From: an uncultured bacterium
GTDB taxonomy: Bacteria > Bacillota > Clostridia > Lachnospirales > Lachnospiraceae
Assembly (NCBI GenBank): GCA_947073545.1
Contig: CAMTMP010000012.1
Location: 33,574-97,573 of the forward strand
DNA length: 64,000 bases
Direction: 5' to 3'
Notes under the pieces: generated by a model
What the model saw: only the letters and a program-made list of their open reading frames with translations
Databases searched by the model: none
Told to the model about the DNA's origin: nothing
Program-made: the position numbers and the translations under genes
Shown here: piece after piece, positions 18,911 through 27,878 of the stretch
Position numbering within the stretch: the stretch's first letter is position 1
Layout of the letters: every line of letters starts with the position of its first letter

Positions 18911-20113
18911 ATGGAAAAAATTAAAATGACTATCCCTCTGGTGGAGATGGACGGGGATGAAATGACAAGAATCCTCTGGAAAATGATTAAGGAGGAACTG
19001 CTGATTCCCTATATTGACTTGAAGACGGAATACTATGATCTGGGACTTGACTGCCGCAATGAGACGGGCGATCAGGTGACCATTGATTCCGCGGAAGCCA
19101 CAAAGAAATACGGGGTTGCCGTAAAGTGTGCCACCATCACACCGAACGCGGCGAGAATGACGGAGTACAATCTGAAAGAAATGTGGAAGAGTCCAAACGG
19201 TACGATCCGGGCCGCACTTGACGGGACGGTGTTTCGCGCGCCGATTATCGTGAAGGGCATTGAGCCCTGCGTGAAGAATTGGGAAAAGCCCATCACGCTG
19301 GCGAGACATGCCTATGGGGACGTCTATAAAAATACGGAGATCAAGGTGCCCGGTGCGGGCAAGGCGGAACTGGTGTTTACCGCCGCGGACGGAAGCGAGA
19401 TTCGGGAGACGATTCATGAATTTGACGGTCCCGGCATTCTTCAGAGCATCCACAACACGGACAAGTCTATCTCCAGCTTTGCGAAAGCGTGCTTCAACTA
19501 TGCGCTTGACACGAAACAGGATCTCTGGTTTGCCACGAAAGACACGATTTCTAAAAAGTATGACCACAACTTTAAGGATATTTTTCAGGAGATTTACGAC
19601 GCAGACTATAAGGAGAAATTTGACGCGGCTGGCATCGAGTATTTCTATACCCTGATCGACGATGCGGTGGCTCGCGTGATGAAGGCAAAAGGCGGCTTTA
19701 TCTGGGCTTGTAAGAACTATGACGGCGACGTGATGAGCGATATGGTGTCCTCCGCCTTCGGTTCTCTTGCGATGATGACTTCCGTCCTTGTATCGCCCGA
19801 TGGGGTTTACGAGTACGAGGCGGCCCACGGTACGGTGCAGAGACACTATTATAAGCATCTGGCAGGGGAGGAGACTTCCACCAACTCCGTTGCAACCATT
19901 TTCGCATGGACCGGCGCCCTCAGAAAACGCGGCGAGCTGGACGGGAACAAAGAGCTGATGTCTTTTGCGGATAAGCTGGAAAAGGCGACGGTTACCACCA
20001 TTGAAAGCGGCAGGATGACAAAGGATCTCGCGCTGATTACGTCTATGAAGGATGTGACGGTTTTAAACAGTGAGGACTTTATTAAGGAAATCAGAAAGAC
20101 CTTAGAGGCATGA
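18911..20113 (+). CDS. icd: NADP-dependent isocitrate dehydrogenase
   Basis: It converts isocitrate to 2-oxoglutarate and CO2 with NADPH formation, supplying glutamate carbon in anaerobes with an incomplete TCA cycle. The sequence is of the eukaryote-like/clostridial type: EMDGDEMTR at the N-terminus, [15 protein letters not shown], and WACKNYDGD with [13 protein letters not shown] near the Asp-rich metal site. At 400 residues it is full length. AAAGGTG about 9 bp upstream supports ATG 18911. The upstream GntR gene may regulate it. Confidence 0.95.
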   Translation: MEKIKMTIPLVEMDGDEMTRILWKMIKEELLIPYIDLKTEYYDLGLDCRNETGDQVTIDSAEATKKYGVAVKCATITPNAARMTEYNLKEMWKSPNGTIRAALDGTVFRAPIIVKGIEPCVKNWEKPITLARHAYGDVYKNTEIKVPGAGKAELVFTAADGSEIRETIHEFDGPGILQSIHNTDKSISSFAKACFNYALDTKQDLWFATKDTISKKYDHNFKDIFQEIYDADYKEKFDAAGIEYFYTLIDDAVARVMKAKGGFIWACKNYDGDVMSDMVSSAFGSLAMMTSVLVSPDGVYEYEAAHGTVQRHYYKHLAGEETSTNSVATIFAWTGALRKRGELDGNKELMSFADKLEKATVTTIESGRMTKDLALITSMKDVTVLNSEDFIKEIRKTLEA

Positions 20114-20166
20114 TAAGAGTCATTGTCGGACAGCGGGACGCGGAAAGTAAAGACTGATAAAAACGG

Positions 20167-20203
20167 AGACGGAACGCAGGATAGAGTAATGAGCGTTCCG
20201 TCT
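20167..20203. terminator. Bidirectional terminator between icd and the ABC-F gene
   Basis: AGACGGAACGC (20167-20177) pairs perfectly with GCGTTCCGTCT (20193-20203). It is T-rich on the + side and has a T-run on the - side (AAAAA upstream on +), so it can stop both convergent genes. Confidence 0.8.
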
Positions 20204-20228
20204 TTCTGTATTTTGGCATTTTTATGCT

Positions 20229-22175
20229 CTATTCCTCTAACGACAATTCCTCCCACCTTTCATACAGCTTTGCAAGCTCCTCCGCATTTCCCTCTTTCTC
20301 GCGGTTCAGCTCCTGCAGCTTCGCCACATTCGTACATACATCGGGAGAGACCATAAGCCCGTCGATCTCTTCGTTGCGATTTTCCAACGTCTCAATCCGT
20401 TCCTCGCATTTTTTCAGATCGTTTTCCCGTTTGCGCTGGGCAGCCTGCTGCTCCTTCATGGCCTTCCAGTCCTGTTTTGCAGCGGATGGGAGGCCGTCTG
20501 TTTTGCTCCCGGTGACGGCGGCGTTCCCCGTCTGGGAGGATGCAAAAGAAGCGTCGATTTTGGCAAGCTGTTCTTCCTTTTTCTCTAAATAGTAATCGTA
20601 ATTTCCTAGATAGTTTGTCAGCGTCCGGCGGTTCAGGTCAAGAATCCGATGGGCCGTTTTATTAATGAAATAGCGGTCGTGGGAAACGTATAGCACGGTT
20701 CCCGTGTAAGCGCAGAGGGCATCCTCAAGAATCTCCTTGGACATAATGTCCAGATGGTTGGTGGGCTCGTCCAGGATCAGGAAGTTGGCCTCGGAGAGCA
20801 TAAGCTTGGCAAGGGAGAGTCTGCCCCGTTCTCCGCCGCTTAAGGTTTTAATGGTTTTAAAGACATCTTCCCCGGTAAAGAGGAAGGCTGCCAGTGTGTT
20901 TCGAATTTCTGTGTTGTTTAAGGTCGGGTAGTCGTCCGAAATCTCCTGAAACAGCGTTTTTTCGGGGTGGAGTACATGATGCTCCTGATCGTAGTAACCG
21001 ATGGCAACATTTGTGCCCAGCCGGATGGTTCCGCGGTCAGGAGGCAGAAGCTCGTTGATGATTTTCAGGATGGTCGTCTTTCCCGTACCGTTGTCGCCGA
21101 TGACAGCCACATGCTCGCCCTTTTTCAGATCAAAGGACAGGTCTTCAAAGAGAGTGAGGGGACCGAATGCCTTGGACAGCCCTTCTACCTGCAGCACGTC
21201 ATTGCCGCTCTGGAATTTCGGCTCCAGTGTCAGGTGCATATCCGCGCGGACCTCCACGGGTTTATCCAATACTTCCATTTTTTGCAGCATCTTTTCACGG
21301 CTCTCCGCGCGTTTGATAGATTTTTCGCGGTTGAAGGACCTAAGCTTTTCAATCACCGCTTCCTGATGTTTGATTTCCTGCTGCTGCTTCAAATAAGCGT
21401 GATAGGCGGCGGTGCGTAGCATTTCCTTTTCGGCGGCGTAGGAGGAGTAATTGCCGGAAAAAACGGTTGCAGCCGTATTGTCCAGTTCAATAACCTTGTT
21501 CGCGATCCTGTCAAGAAAATAGCGGTCATGGGAGACGATCATCACCGCGCCTTTATAGTTTAAAAGATAAGTTTCCAGCCAGGCGATGGACTGCAGATCC
21601 AGATGGTTGGTGGGTTCGTCCAGAATGATCAGATTCGGCTTAAGCAGAAGGAGTTTTCCAAGTGCGACTCTTGTTTTCTGACCGCCGGACAGCGTGGAAA
21701 CGGATTTGCTAAATTCTTCTTCCGCAAAGCCAAGTCCCTTTAACACGCCCACAAGTTCGCTCTTATAGGCGTAACCGTTGGCGGACTCGTAAGCGTTTGT
21801 CAGAGAAGCATAGCTGTTCATGAGCTTATCCAGAAGATCGCCGGACGCGGTCTTCATCTGCAGCTCGATTGTATGCATCTGTTGTTCCATATCGAGAATA
21901 TCCTGCTTGACGCAAAGAAGCTCCTGATAGATGGTATTTTCCCCCGAAACGGCTTCGTGCTGGGAGAGATACCCGACGGTTTTATCCTTTGCAAAGGTAA
22001 CAAGCCCCTCGTCAGCGGCCAGTTCGCCCATAATAATGCGCAGAAGCGTGGTTTTGCCCGCGCCGTTTATGCCTACAATCGCCGCTTTTTCATTATCCTC
22101 TATATGAAACGATACATTCCTGAGTACAGGAACTTCGTTAAAAGATTTATGGACATTGCTGACAGACAGAATCAT
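20229..22175 (-). CDS. ABC-F family ATPase (YdiF-like)
   Basis: Two ABC domains lie in one chain with no membrane segment: Walker A GINGAGKTT and GDNGTGKTT, signatures LSGGQKTRVALGK and LSGGERGRLSLAK, each followed by ILDEPTNHLD. An Arg/Lys-rich linker and a C-terminal coiled coil (Glu/Lys-rich) follow, giving 648 residues, as in YdiF/YkpA-type proteins. ABC-F proteins act on the ribosome, at the E site, as translation factors or in antibiotic protection; which applies cannot be told here. It is the only clear minus-strand gene, divergent from rex. Confidence 0.92.
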   Translation of the reverse strand: MILSVSNVHKSFNEVPVLRNVSFHIEDNEKAAIVGINGAGKTTLLRIIMGELAADEGLVTFAKDKTVGYLSQHEAVSGENTIYQELLCVKQDILDMEQQMHTIELQMKTASGDLLDKLMNSYASLTNAYESANGYAYKSELVGVLKGLGFAEEEFSKSVSTLSGGQKTRVALGKLLLLKPNLIILDEPTNHLDLQSIAWLETYLLNYKGAVMIVSHDRYFLDRIANKVIELDNTAATVFSGNYSSYAAEKEMLRTAAYHAYLKQQQEIKHQEAVIEKLRSFNREKSIKRAESREKMLQKMEVLDKPVEVRADMHLTLEPKFQSGNDVLQVEGLSKAFGPLTLFEDLSFDLKKGEHVAVIGDNGTGKTTILKIINELLPPDRGTIRLGTNVAIGYYDQEHHVLHPEKTLFQEISDDYPTLNNTEIRNTLAAFLFTGEDVFKTIKTLSGGERGRLSLAKLMLSEANFLILDEPTNHLDIMSKEILEDALCAYTGTVLYVSHDRYFINKTAHRILDLNRRTLTNYLGNYDYYLEKKEEQLAKIDASFASSQTGNAAVTGSKTDGLPSAAKQDWKAMKEQQAAQRKRENDLKKCEERIETLENRNEEIDGLMVSPDVCTNVAKLQELNREKEGNAEELAKLYERWEELSLEE

Positions 22176-22291
22176 CTTAAATTGTACCTGACCTTTCCTG
22201 CTTAATATACACTGTTCAGTTTACAGACTGGGGCGGCCCCTGTCAATCTTCTAATGTATTGACAGCTATTCTATACAGGCGGGGCATTACG

Positions 22292-22344
22292 GATGCATCG
22301 TAACAGTGGCCGTGAAGCCGAAGGCTGAACTGTTACGATGCGGC
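22292..22344. repeat. Small palindromic element, copy A (37 bp), with possible 8-bp flank duplication
   Basis: GTAACAGT (22300-22307) and ACTGTTAC (22329-22336) pair, with an inner AGCC-GAA-GGCT hairpin. Flanks GATGCATC and GATGCGGC match 6/8 directly; they also extend the stem to 13 bp. Confidence 0.65.
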
Positions 22345-22365
22345 GGTATGAACAACAGGCGGGAA

Positions 22366-22394
22366 TTGACAAAAAATTAACATAAGCGTAAGAT
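22366..22394 (+). promoter_or_regulatory. rex promoter with overlapping Rex-operator-like palindrome
   Basis: TTGACA (22366-22371), 17-bp spacer, TAAGAT (22389-22394). Overlapping it, TTGACAA-N4-TTAACAT (22366-22383) matches the known Rex consensus TTGTTAA-N4-TTAACAA at 11 of 14 positions with correct spacing, suggesting autoregulation. Confidence 0.65.
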
Positions 22395-22423
22395 AAAAGA
22401 AGAATTTAACGGAGGACATGGTT

Positions 22424-23062
22424 GTGGAAGAAAAAGAAATTTCACAGGCAGTTGTGGCTCGTCTGCCAAGATATCTGCGCTATCTGGGAGAACTGCGGGA
22501 CGAGGGGATCGAGCGGGTTTCCTCTCAGGAACTTTCCGATATCATGCAGGTGACGGCTTCACAGATCAGGCAGGATTTAAATACCTTCGGTGGTTTCGGA
22601 CAACAGGGATACGGTTACAATGTAGATTATCTCTATGATGAGATAGGGAAAATATTAGGGCTTAACAGGGAGCATCGGCTCATTATTGTGGGCGCCGGTC
22701 ATTTGGGGCAGGCGCTTGTCAATTACTCAAACTTTGAGCGGAGAGGGTTCCTGTTCCGGGGGGTGTTTGACTGCGATCCGAAGGTTTGCGGGAAAAAGAT
22801 CTGCGGCATTACAGTGCGCCCGATGGATGAGCTGGCAGATTTTGTACGTGTAAACCGGATTGATATTGCGGTACTCACCATACCGAAGACTTCAGCGGTG
22901 GAGGTTGCGGGGAAGCTGGCCGACTGCGGGATCAGGGGCATATGGAATTTTGCGCATGTAGATCTGCGGCTTCCCGGACATATTCAGGTGGAAAACGTGC
23001 ATCTGTCGGACAGTCTTATGAAGCTGTCTTATAATCTTTCCTCAGCGGGAAAGGAAGCATAA
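22424..23062 (+). CDS. rex: Redox-sensing transcriptional repressor Rex
   Basis: Rex represses fermentation and NADH-reoxidation genes when NADH/NAD+ is low. An N-terminal winged helix (about 14-60, with VTASQIRQDLNTFGGFG) is followed by a Rossmann NAD(H) domain (IIVGAGHLGQAL near 90-100). The length is normal for the family. GGAGG (22411-22415) is only 2 bp before ATG 22418 but 8 bp before GTG 22424 in the same frame, so the GTG is preferred; the difference is two residues. A Rex-like operator overlaps its own promoter. Confidence 0.95.
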   Translation: MEEKEISQAVVARLPRYLRYLGELRDEGIERVSSQELSDIMQVTASQIRQDLNTFGGFGQQGYGYNVDYLYDEIGKILGLNREHRLIIVGAGHLGQALVNYSNFERRGFLFRGVFDCDPKVCGKKICGITVRPMDELADFVRVNRIDIAVLTIPKTSAVEVAGKLADCGIRGIWNFAHVDLRLPGHIQVENVHLSDSLMKLSYNLSSAGKEA

Positions 23063-23089
23063 CGTTACAGTCAGAAAGGTGTGATGGGA

Positions 23090-23791
23090 ATGTCCAGATC
23101 GGATGAAGTATTTAAAGAAGCGCTGGTGGGGAAGAAGATCCCCATTCTGACGCTTGATAATAAGTGGCACAAGCTCTTTACGCAGTCGGAGTTTACACCT
23201 GAATTAAAGGGATTGGAAAAAAATTTGAACGATCTTTTAAAACGACAGGCGAAGTTAAATACGGAGACAAAAGAGTTGAGGAAACTGAAAAAACGGCTGA
23301 TGGACGAAGTCGTGATTCTGGCTGACGAAATGGGGGAACATCCCACGAAAAAGCAGGATAAGGAAATGGCGGATCACAAGCGTCTGATAGAAGAGTGCAA
23401 CGAAAAGATGGATGCTTATGAGGAGGAGATGGTGGAATTGCCCAGACAGATCAGTCAGCTCAACAATCAGCTTATGCTGATAACCATGGATGTGTGTTAC
23501 CGGAAACTGCAGCAAAACACGAAGGAGCTTTCGGAGATTGAGGAGTGGATCAGCGGCATACGGCGGGAACTGAAAAAAAAGGTGGTGCGCAAGCAGGAAA
23601 AAGAGGCGGTTATTAACAGGCTCTATGCGTATATGCACGATATTTTCGGTGCGGAGGTGATCGAGCTTTTCGATATGCAGTATGACCCGGAAGAAAAATA
23701 CCGGAAGAAAGAGACTGCCGCGCAGGCGGTAAGCCCGGAGAAGCAGGACAAAGAGCCGGAAAAAGCAGAACAGGCAGGGAAGACGGAATAA
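23090..23791 (+). CDS. Conserved coiled-coil protein of unknown function
   Basis: No domain recognised. The protein (about 233 residues) is charged and mostly helical, with coiled-coil stretches at about 45-90 and 100-190 (KLNTETKELRKLKKRL, ELPRQISQLNNQLMLI). The C-terminus is Lys/Glu/Gln-rich and probably disordered. There is no signal peptide or membrane segment. ATG 23090 is preferred over GTG 23081 or ATG 23084 because AAAGGTG lies about 8 bp upstream. It follows rex by 27 bp and is probably cotranscribed. Confidence 0.75.
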   Translation: MSRSDEVFKEALVGKKIPILTLDNKWHKLFTQSEFTPELKGLEKNLNDLLKRQAKLNTETKELRKLKKRLMDEVVILADEMGEHPTKKQDKEMADHKRLIEECNEKMDAYEEEMVELPRQISQLNNQLMLITMDVCYRKLQQNTKELSEIEEWISGIRRELKKKVVRKQEKEAVINRLYAYMHDIFGAEVIELFDMQYDPEEKYRKKETAAQAVSPEKQDKEPEKAEQAGKTE

Positions 23792-23990
23792 AGCGCGGAG
23801 CCGGGAAGTAAGAATACATAGACGCCGAAGCCTCATGGCTTTGGCGTTTTTACCGGATTTGAATATAATAATCGCAAAAGAAAAAATAAGCGGATGTGAA
23901 TGCGATTGTGAATGAGCACGCGTACGATGAAATCGGACAAAAGGCGCTATAAGAGTGCGTTTTCGAATGTGAGTAAAGGTGGGGGACGGC

Positions 23991-25172
23991 ATGTTGGAAA
24001 AATACGAGAGAGTGTATGCAGCGGTAGATCTTTCGGCGGTTTTGGAAAATATGGAACGGATGCATGGGGCACTCTCGCCGCAGACCGGGATGATCGGCGT
24101 GATAAAGGCGGACGGTTACGGCCACGGCGCCGTGCCAATCGGCAGGGAGCTGGAAAAGCTGCCTTATGTGTTTGGCTATGCCACGGCGACAGCGGAAGAG
24201 GCGTTCGTTTTGCGAAGGGCCGGGCTTGATAAGCCGATTTTGACTTTAGGATATACGTTTCCTTACAGCTATGAAGAGATGATCTTACGAGAAATCCGGC
24301 CCGCTGTATTCCGGAGGGATACGCTTGTGGAATTAAATGTCTGTGCGGCAAAGCTGAAAAAAAAGGCGGTTGTACATGTGAAGGTGGACACGGGAATGTC
24401 ACGGATCGGCATCAGGCCGGATGAAGAGGGTCTAGCGTTTATGGAATGGCTTTCCGGCCTTGAGAACATCGAGGTGGAAGGCATATTCACCCATTTTGCG
24501 AGAGCGGACGAGACGGACAAAAGAGCAGCGCTTGCGCAGTTTGCGCAGTTTACGGCGTTTGCCGGAGAGGCAGAGCAAAGAATTGGCAGAAAGATCCCGC
24601 TAAAGCACTGCTCCAACAGCGCGGGCATTCTCACTTTGCCGCAGGCAAATCTTTCTCTCGTGCGTGCGGGTATTACGCTGTATGGTCTGTCACCTTCCGG
24701 GGAAGTGACAAAAGACATCCTTTCCCTGCGCCCTGTTCTCTCCCTGAAAAGCCATCTGGTTTATGTGAAGGAGATCGAGGCGGGTACGCCTGTCAGCTAC
24801 GGGGGAACCTTTGTTGCGAAGGAGCGGATGCGGATCGCCACTGTGCCTGTGGGCTATGGGGACGGCTATCCCAGAAGCCTTTCAGGCAAGGGCAGCGTAC
24901 TGATCCGGGGAATGTGCGCGCCCATTCTCGGAAGGGTCTGCATGGACCAGTTCATGGTGGATGTGTCGGATATCCCGAGGGTATCGGAGGGGGACGAGGT
25001 AACCTTGATCGGTACGGATGGGGATGGAGAAATCACCATGGAGGAACTGGGAGCGCTTTCAGGCAGATTTAACTATGAGCTGGCCTGCGATCTCGGCAAA
25101 CGGATTCCACGTGTCTATCTGAAGGACGGAAAAATTGCGTGCACGCAAGACGATTATGGAGAGAGCCGGTAA
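23991..25172 (+). CDS. alr: Alanine racemase
   Basis: A PLP enzyme that interconverts L- and D-alanine for peptidoglycan. The PLP lysine is Lys39 in GVIKADGYGHGAV, and the opposite-face catalytic motif is RVCMDQFMVDVS. Length (393 residues) is normal. GTG 23979 is possible, but AAAGGTGGGGG upstream favours ATG 23991. It begins a row with mazF and a CBS-domain membrane protein, resembling the alr-ndoA order of other Firmicutes. Confidence 0.95.
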   Translation: MLEKYERVYAAVDLSAVLENMERMHGALSPQTGMIGVIKADGYGHGAVPIGRELEKLPYVFGYATATAEEAFVLRRAGLDKPILTLGYTFPYSYEEMILREIRPAVFRRDTLVELNVCAAKLKKKAVVHVKVDTGMSRIGIRPDEEGLAFMEWLSGLENIEVEGIFTHFARADETDKRAALAQFAQFTAFAGEAEQRIGRKIPLKHCSNSAGILTLPQANLSLVRAGITLYGLSPSGEVTKDILSLRPVLSLKSHLVYVKEIEAGTPVSYGGTFVAKERMRIATVPVGYGDGYPRSLSGKGSVLIRGMCAPILGRVCMDQFMVDVSDIPRVSEGDEVTLIGTDGDGEITMEELGALSGRFNYELACDLGKRIPRVYLKDGKIACTQDDYGESR

Positions 25173-25285
25173 AGGCGGGTGGAAAACGTATCATTATTCT
25201 GTATACGACCGAAAAAGACGGCAATACTATTGCTGGTAACAGAAAACAGTAAGCAATAGCGAAATGTCAAAGGAAGTGTAAGGTA

Positions 25286-25627
25286 ATGAGAAGAGGAGAT
25301 ATTTATTATGCGGATCTGCGTCCGGTAGTGGGATCTGAACAGGGCGGTGTGCGCCCGGTTCTCATCATACAAAACGACGTGGGAAACAGGCACAGCCCAA
25401 CGGTGATCTGCGCGGCGATTACATCAAAAATGAACAAGGCAAAGCTGCCCACTCACATAGAATTAAGTGCAGGAAAGTATGATATGGTGAAGGATTCCGT
25501 GATTCTTTTGGAGCAGCTTCGCACCATAGATAAACAGCGTCTCAAAGACAGAGTCTGCCATCTCGATTCGGATATCATGCGGGCGGTAAACGAGGGGCTG
25601 ATGATCAGCTTAGAGCTGGGTACATAG
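25286..25627 (+). CDS. mazF: MazF/PemK-family endoribonuclease toxin
   Basis: Typical MazF/NdoA sequence: [11 protein letters not shown] start, [23 protein letters not shown] and LEQLRTIDK. At 113 residues it is full length. MazF cuts single-stranded mRNA at short motifs. The usual MazE/NdoAI antitoxin should lie between alr and this gene, but the gap is only 113 bp and holds no ORF, so this is an orphan toxin or its antitoxin is elsewhere. AAGGAAGTGTAAGGTA supplies the ribosome-binding site before ATG 25286. Confidence 0.92.
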   Translation: MRRGDIYYADLRPVVGSEQGGVRPVLIIQNDVGNRHSPTVICAAITSKMNKAKLPTHIELSAGKYDMVKDSVILLEQLRTIDKQRLKDRVCHLDSDIMRAVNEGLMISLELGT

Positions 25628-25724
25628 GATAAGCTGGAGATTTGACACACAGGATAATAATTGATATGATAATAAACTGAGGTTAAAGAAGTAAAAGAAG
25701 AGACAAAGGAAAGGAACGTTTCAT

Positions 25725-27119
25725 ATGGAAGACGGTGGCTCGGGCAGTAACGGCATTTTGTGGTTTGTGCTCATGCTGATTCTGGAAATGATTTTTTATG
25801 GCTTCAGTACGGCAATGCAGAACCGCAGAGGAACGGAAAAAGAGGAAAGCGGTACAGGCGGGGAAGAAACCGAAGAGCAGACGGCAAAACAGAAAAAGAA
25901 GCAGGAGAGGCTGGCTTACATGGTGGAGCAGCACGCGGCTTACGCTACGGCGACGCAGCTTGGCGTGGTGACCATCAATTTGCTGCTTGGCGCATTTATA
26001 CTGTATCGGTTGAACAGCTATTTTTCTTATCTGGTATCGGATCAGGTGCGTGTCCGTTTCGGCACGCTTGTCGGATGGCAGACGGAGGCGCTGCTGGCGC
26101 TTACGGTGCCGTTTCTTGTAACGGTTTTTCTGCTGTACATAATCATGACGATCGGCGTTATGGTGCCGAAGAAAGCGGCGGCAAAACATCCGGACAAATG
26201 GCTTCATGCGCTTGTGAATCCGTTTTATTACTATGTGCGGGCTGTATCCCCTTTCAGCAGTCTGATCTTTGTCACGTCAAAGATGGTTTTGCATTTGTTT
26301 GGCGTGCGGGATGCGGACGACCGCGAGGACGTGACGGAGGAAGAAATCCTTTCTATGGTGAGCGTGGGGCATGAGCAGGGAATCCTGCATGCCAGTGAGG
26401 CGGAAATGATCACGAATATCTTTGAGTACGGAGACAAGGAGGCCAAGGATATCATGATTAACCGCAACAATCTCATCGGCATAGACTGCACCATGACGCT
26501 GCAGGAGGCGGCGGCTTTTATTGTGGAGGCGCATAACAGCCGTTTCCCCGTTTACGACGAAACCATAGATCATATCATCGGCATTCTGCATTTGAAGGAC
26601 GTGATGCGGATGCAGATGAATGAGAAAATGCGTAACCGTCCCATCGGAAAGATCAAAGGACTTTTGCGAGAGCCGCGCTTTATTACGGAGAAACGCAAGA
26701 TCAACGATCTTTTTCAGGTTATGCAGAAAGAAAAGATCCAGATGGTCATTGTCATCGACGAGTACGGACAGACGGCGGGACTGGTGGCTCTGGAAGATAT
26801 TCTGGAGGAGATTGTCGGCAATATTCAGGATGAGTATGACGAAGACGCTACCTATATCAAAGAAAGCGGGACGGATCATTATGTGATTCAGGGAATGATG
26901 CCGCTTGAGGAGCTGGAGGAAAGATTACAGGTTTCTTTCGAGGATGAACCTTTCGACACGGTGAACGGTTTCGTGATTTCGAGACTGGAACATATCCCGG
27001 AGGAAGGGGAAGATTTCGAATTTGTGTACGGCGGTTATACCTTCCGCATTATGGAAGTAAAGGATCATATGATACAGAACGTGTCCGCAAGGAAAAATAA
27101 AGAAGAGACAGAAGCATAA
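25725..27119 (+). CDS. Membrane protein with CBS pair and CorC/HlyC domain (hemolysin C-like)
   Basis: N-terminal membrane segments occur at about 10-28, 80-97 and 125-150 (ITVLLYIIMTIGVMVPK-type), forming a divergent DUF21-like domain with a Lys/Glu/Gln-rich loop between the first two. A CBS pair follows at about 205-335 (AKDIMINR, DEYGQTAGLVALEDILEEIVG), then a CorC/HlyC domain to about 450. Such proteins are now linked to Mg/Co transport or efflux rather than haemolysis. It follows mazF by 97 bp. Confidence 0.88.
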   Translation: MEDGGSGSNGILWFVLMLILEMIFYGFSTAMQNRRGTEKEESGTGGEETEEQTAKQKKKQERLAYMVEQHAAYATATQLGVVTINLLLGAFILYRLNSYFSYLVSDQVRVRFGTLVGWQTEALLALTVPFLVTVFLLYIIMTIGVMVPKKAAAKHPDKWLHALVNPFYYYVRAVSPFSSLIFVTSKMVLHLFGVRDADDREDVTEEEILSMVSVGHEQGILHASEAEMITNIFEYGDKEAKDIMINRNNLIGIDCTMTLQEAAAFIVEAHNSRFPVYDETIDHIIGILHLKDVMRMQMNEKMRNRPIGKIKGLLREPRFITEKRKINDLFQVMQKEKIQMVIVIDEYGQTAGLVALEDILEEIVGNIQDEYDEDATYIKESGTDHYVIQGMMPLEELEERLQVSFEDEPFDTVNGFVISRLEHIPEEGEDFEFVYGGYTFRIMEVKDHMIQNVSARKNKEETEA

Positions 27120-27138
27120 AGAAAGGGTGGAAAAAAAG

Positions 27139-27867
27139 ATGTCAGGACATTCAAAATTTGCGAATATCAAACACAAGAAGGAAAAGAACGACGCGGCGAA
27201 GGGTAAAATATTCACCATCATCGGTAGGGAGATTGCGGTGGCGGTGAAGGAGGGTGGCCCGGACCCGGCGAACAATTTTAAGCTGGCGCAGGTGATTGCC
27301 AAGGCAAAAGCCAACAATATGCCAAACGATACCATCGACAGAGGCATTAAGAAAGCGGCCGGTGAAGGCGGAAACGTAGATTATAAATATGTCACCTATG
27401 AAGGGTACGGTCCCAATGGCGTGGCTATTATCGTAGATGCGTTGACGGACAATACCAATCGTACAGCCGCCAATGTGAGAAGCGCTTTTACGAAAGGAAA
27501 CGGCAGCATCGGCACACAGGGCTGTGTCTCCTTCATGTTCGATAAGAAGGGGCTTATCATCATCGACAAGGAAGAGTGCGATATGGACGGGGATGATTTG
27601 ATGATGACCGCGCTTGATGCGGGTGCGGAGGATTTTTCCGAGGAGGAGGACAGTTACGAGGTCTATACCGGCCCCGACCAGTGGAGTGCGGTGGACGCGG
27701 CGCTGAAGGAAGCGGGGATAACGCCCATTTCCTCCGAGGTGACGATGATTCCCCAGACATGGGTGGAGCTGACAGACGAGGGCGCGATTAAGAATCTGCA
27801 GAGGACGCTTGACCTTCTCGAAGATGATGACGACGTGCAGGCGGTATATCATAACTGGGATGAGTAG
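27139..27867 (+). CDS. yebC: YebC/PmpR-family protein
   Basis: Starts MSGHSKFANIKHKKEKNDAAKG, the family signature. GTG 27127 upstream is rejected because GAAAGGGTGG lies ideally before ATG 27139. The 242-residue protein has the three-domain YebC length. Family members were described as DNA-binding regulators and more recently as translation factors helping ribosomes stalled at proline runs; the sequence cannot choose between them. Confidence 0.95.
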   Translation: MSGHSKFANIKHKKEKNDAAKGKIFTIIGREIAVAVKEGGPDPANNFKLAQVIAKAKANNMPNDTIDRGIKKAAGEGGNVDYKYVTYEGYGPNGVAIIVDALTDNTNRTAANVRSAFTKGNGSIGTQGCVSFMFDKKGLIIIDKEECDMDGDDLMMTALDAGAEDFSEEEDSYEVYTGPDQWSAVDAALKEAGITPISSEVTMIPQTWVELTDEGAIKNLQRTLDLLEDDDDVQAVYHNWDE

Positions 27868-27878
27868 GAGAGGGCAAT

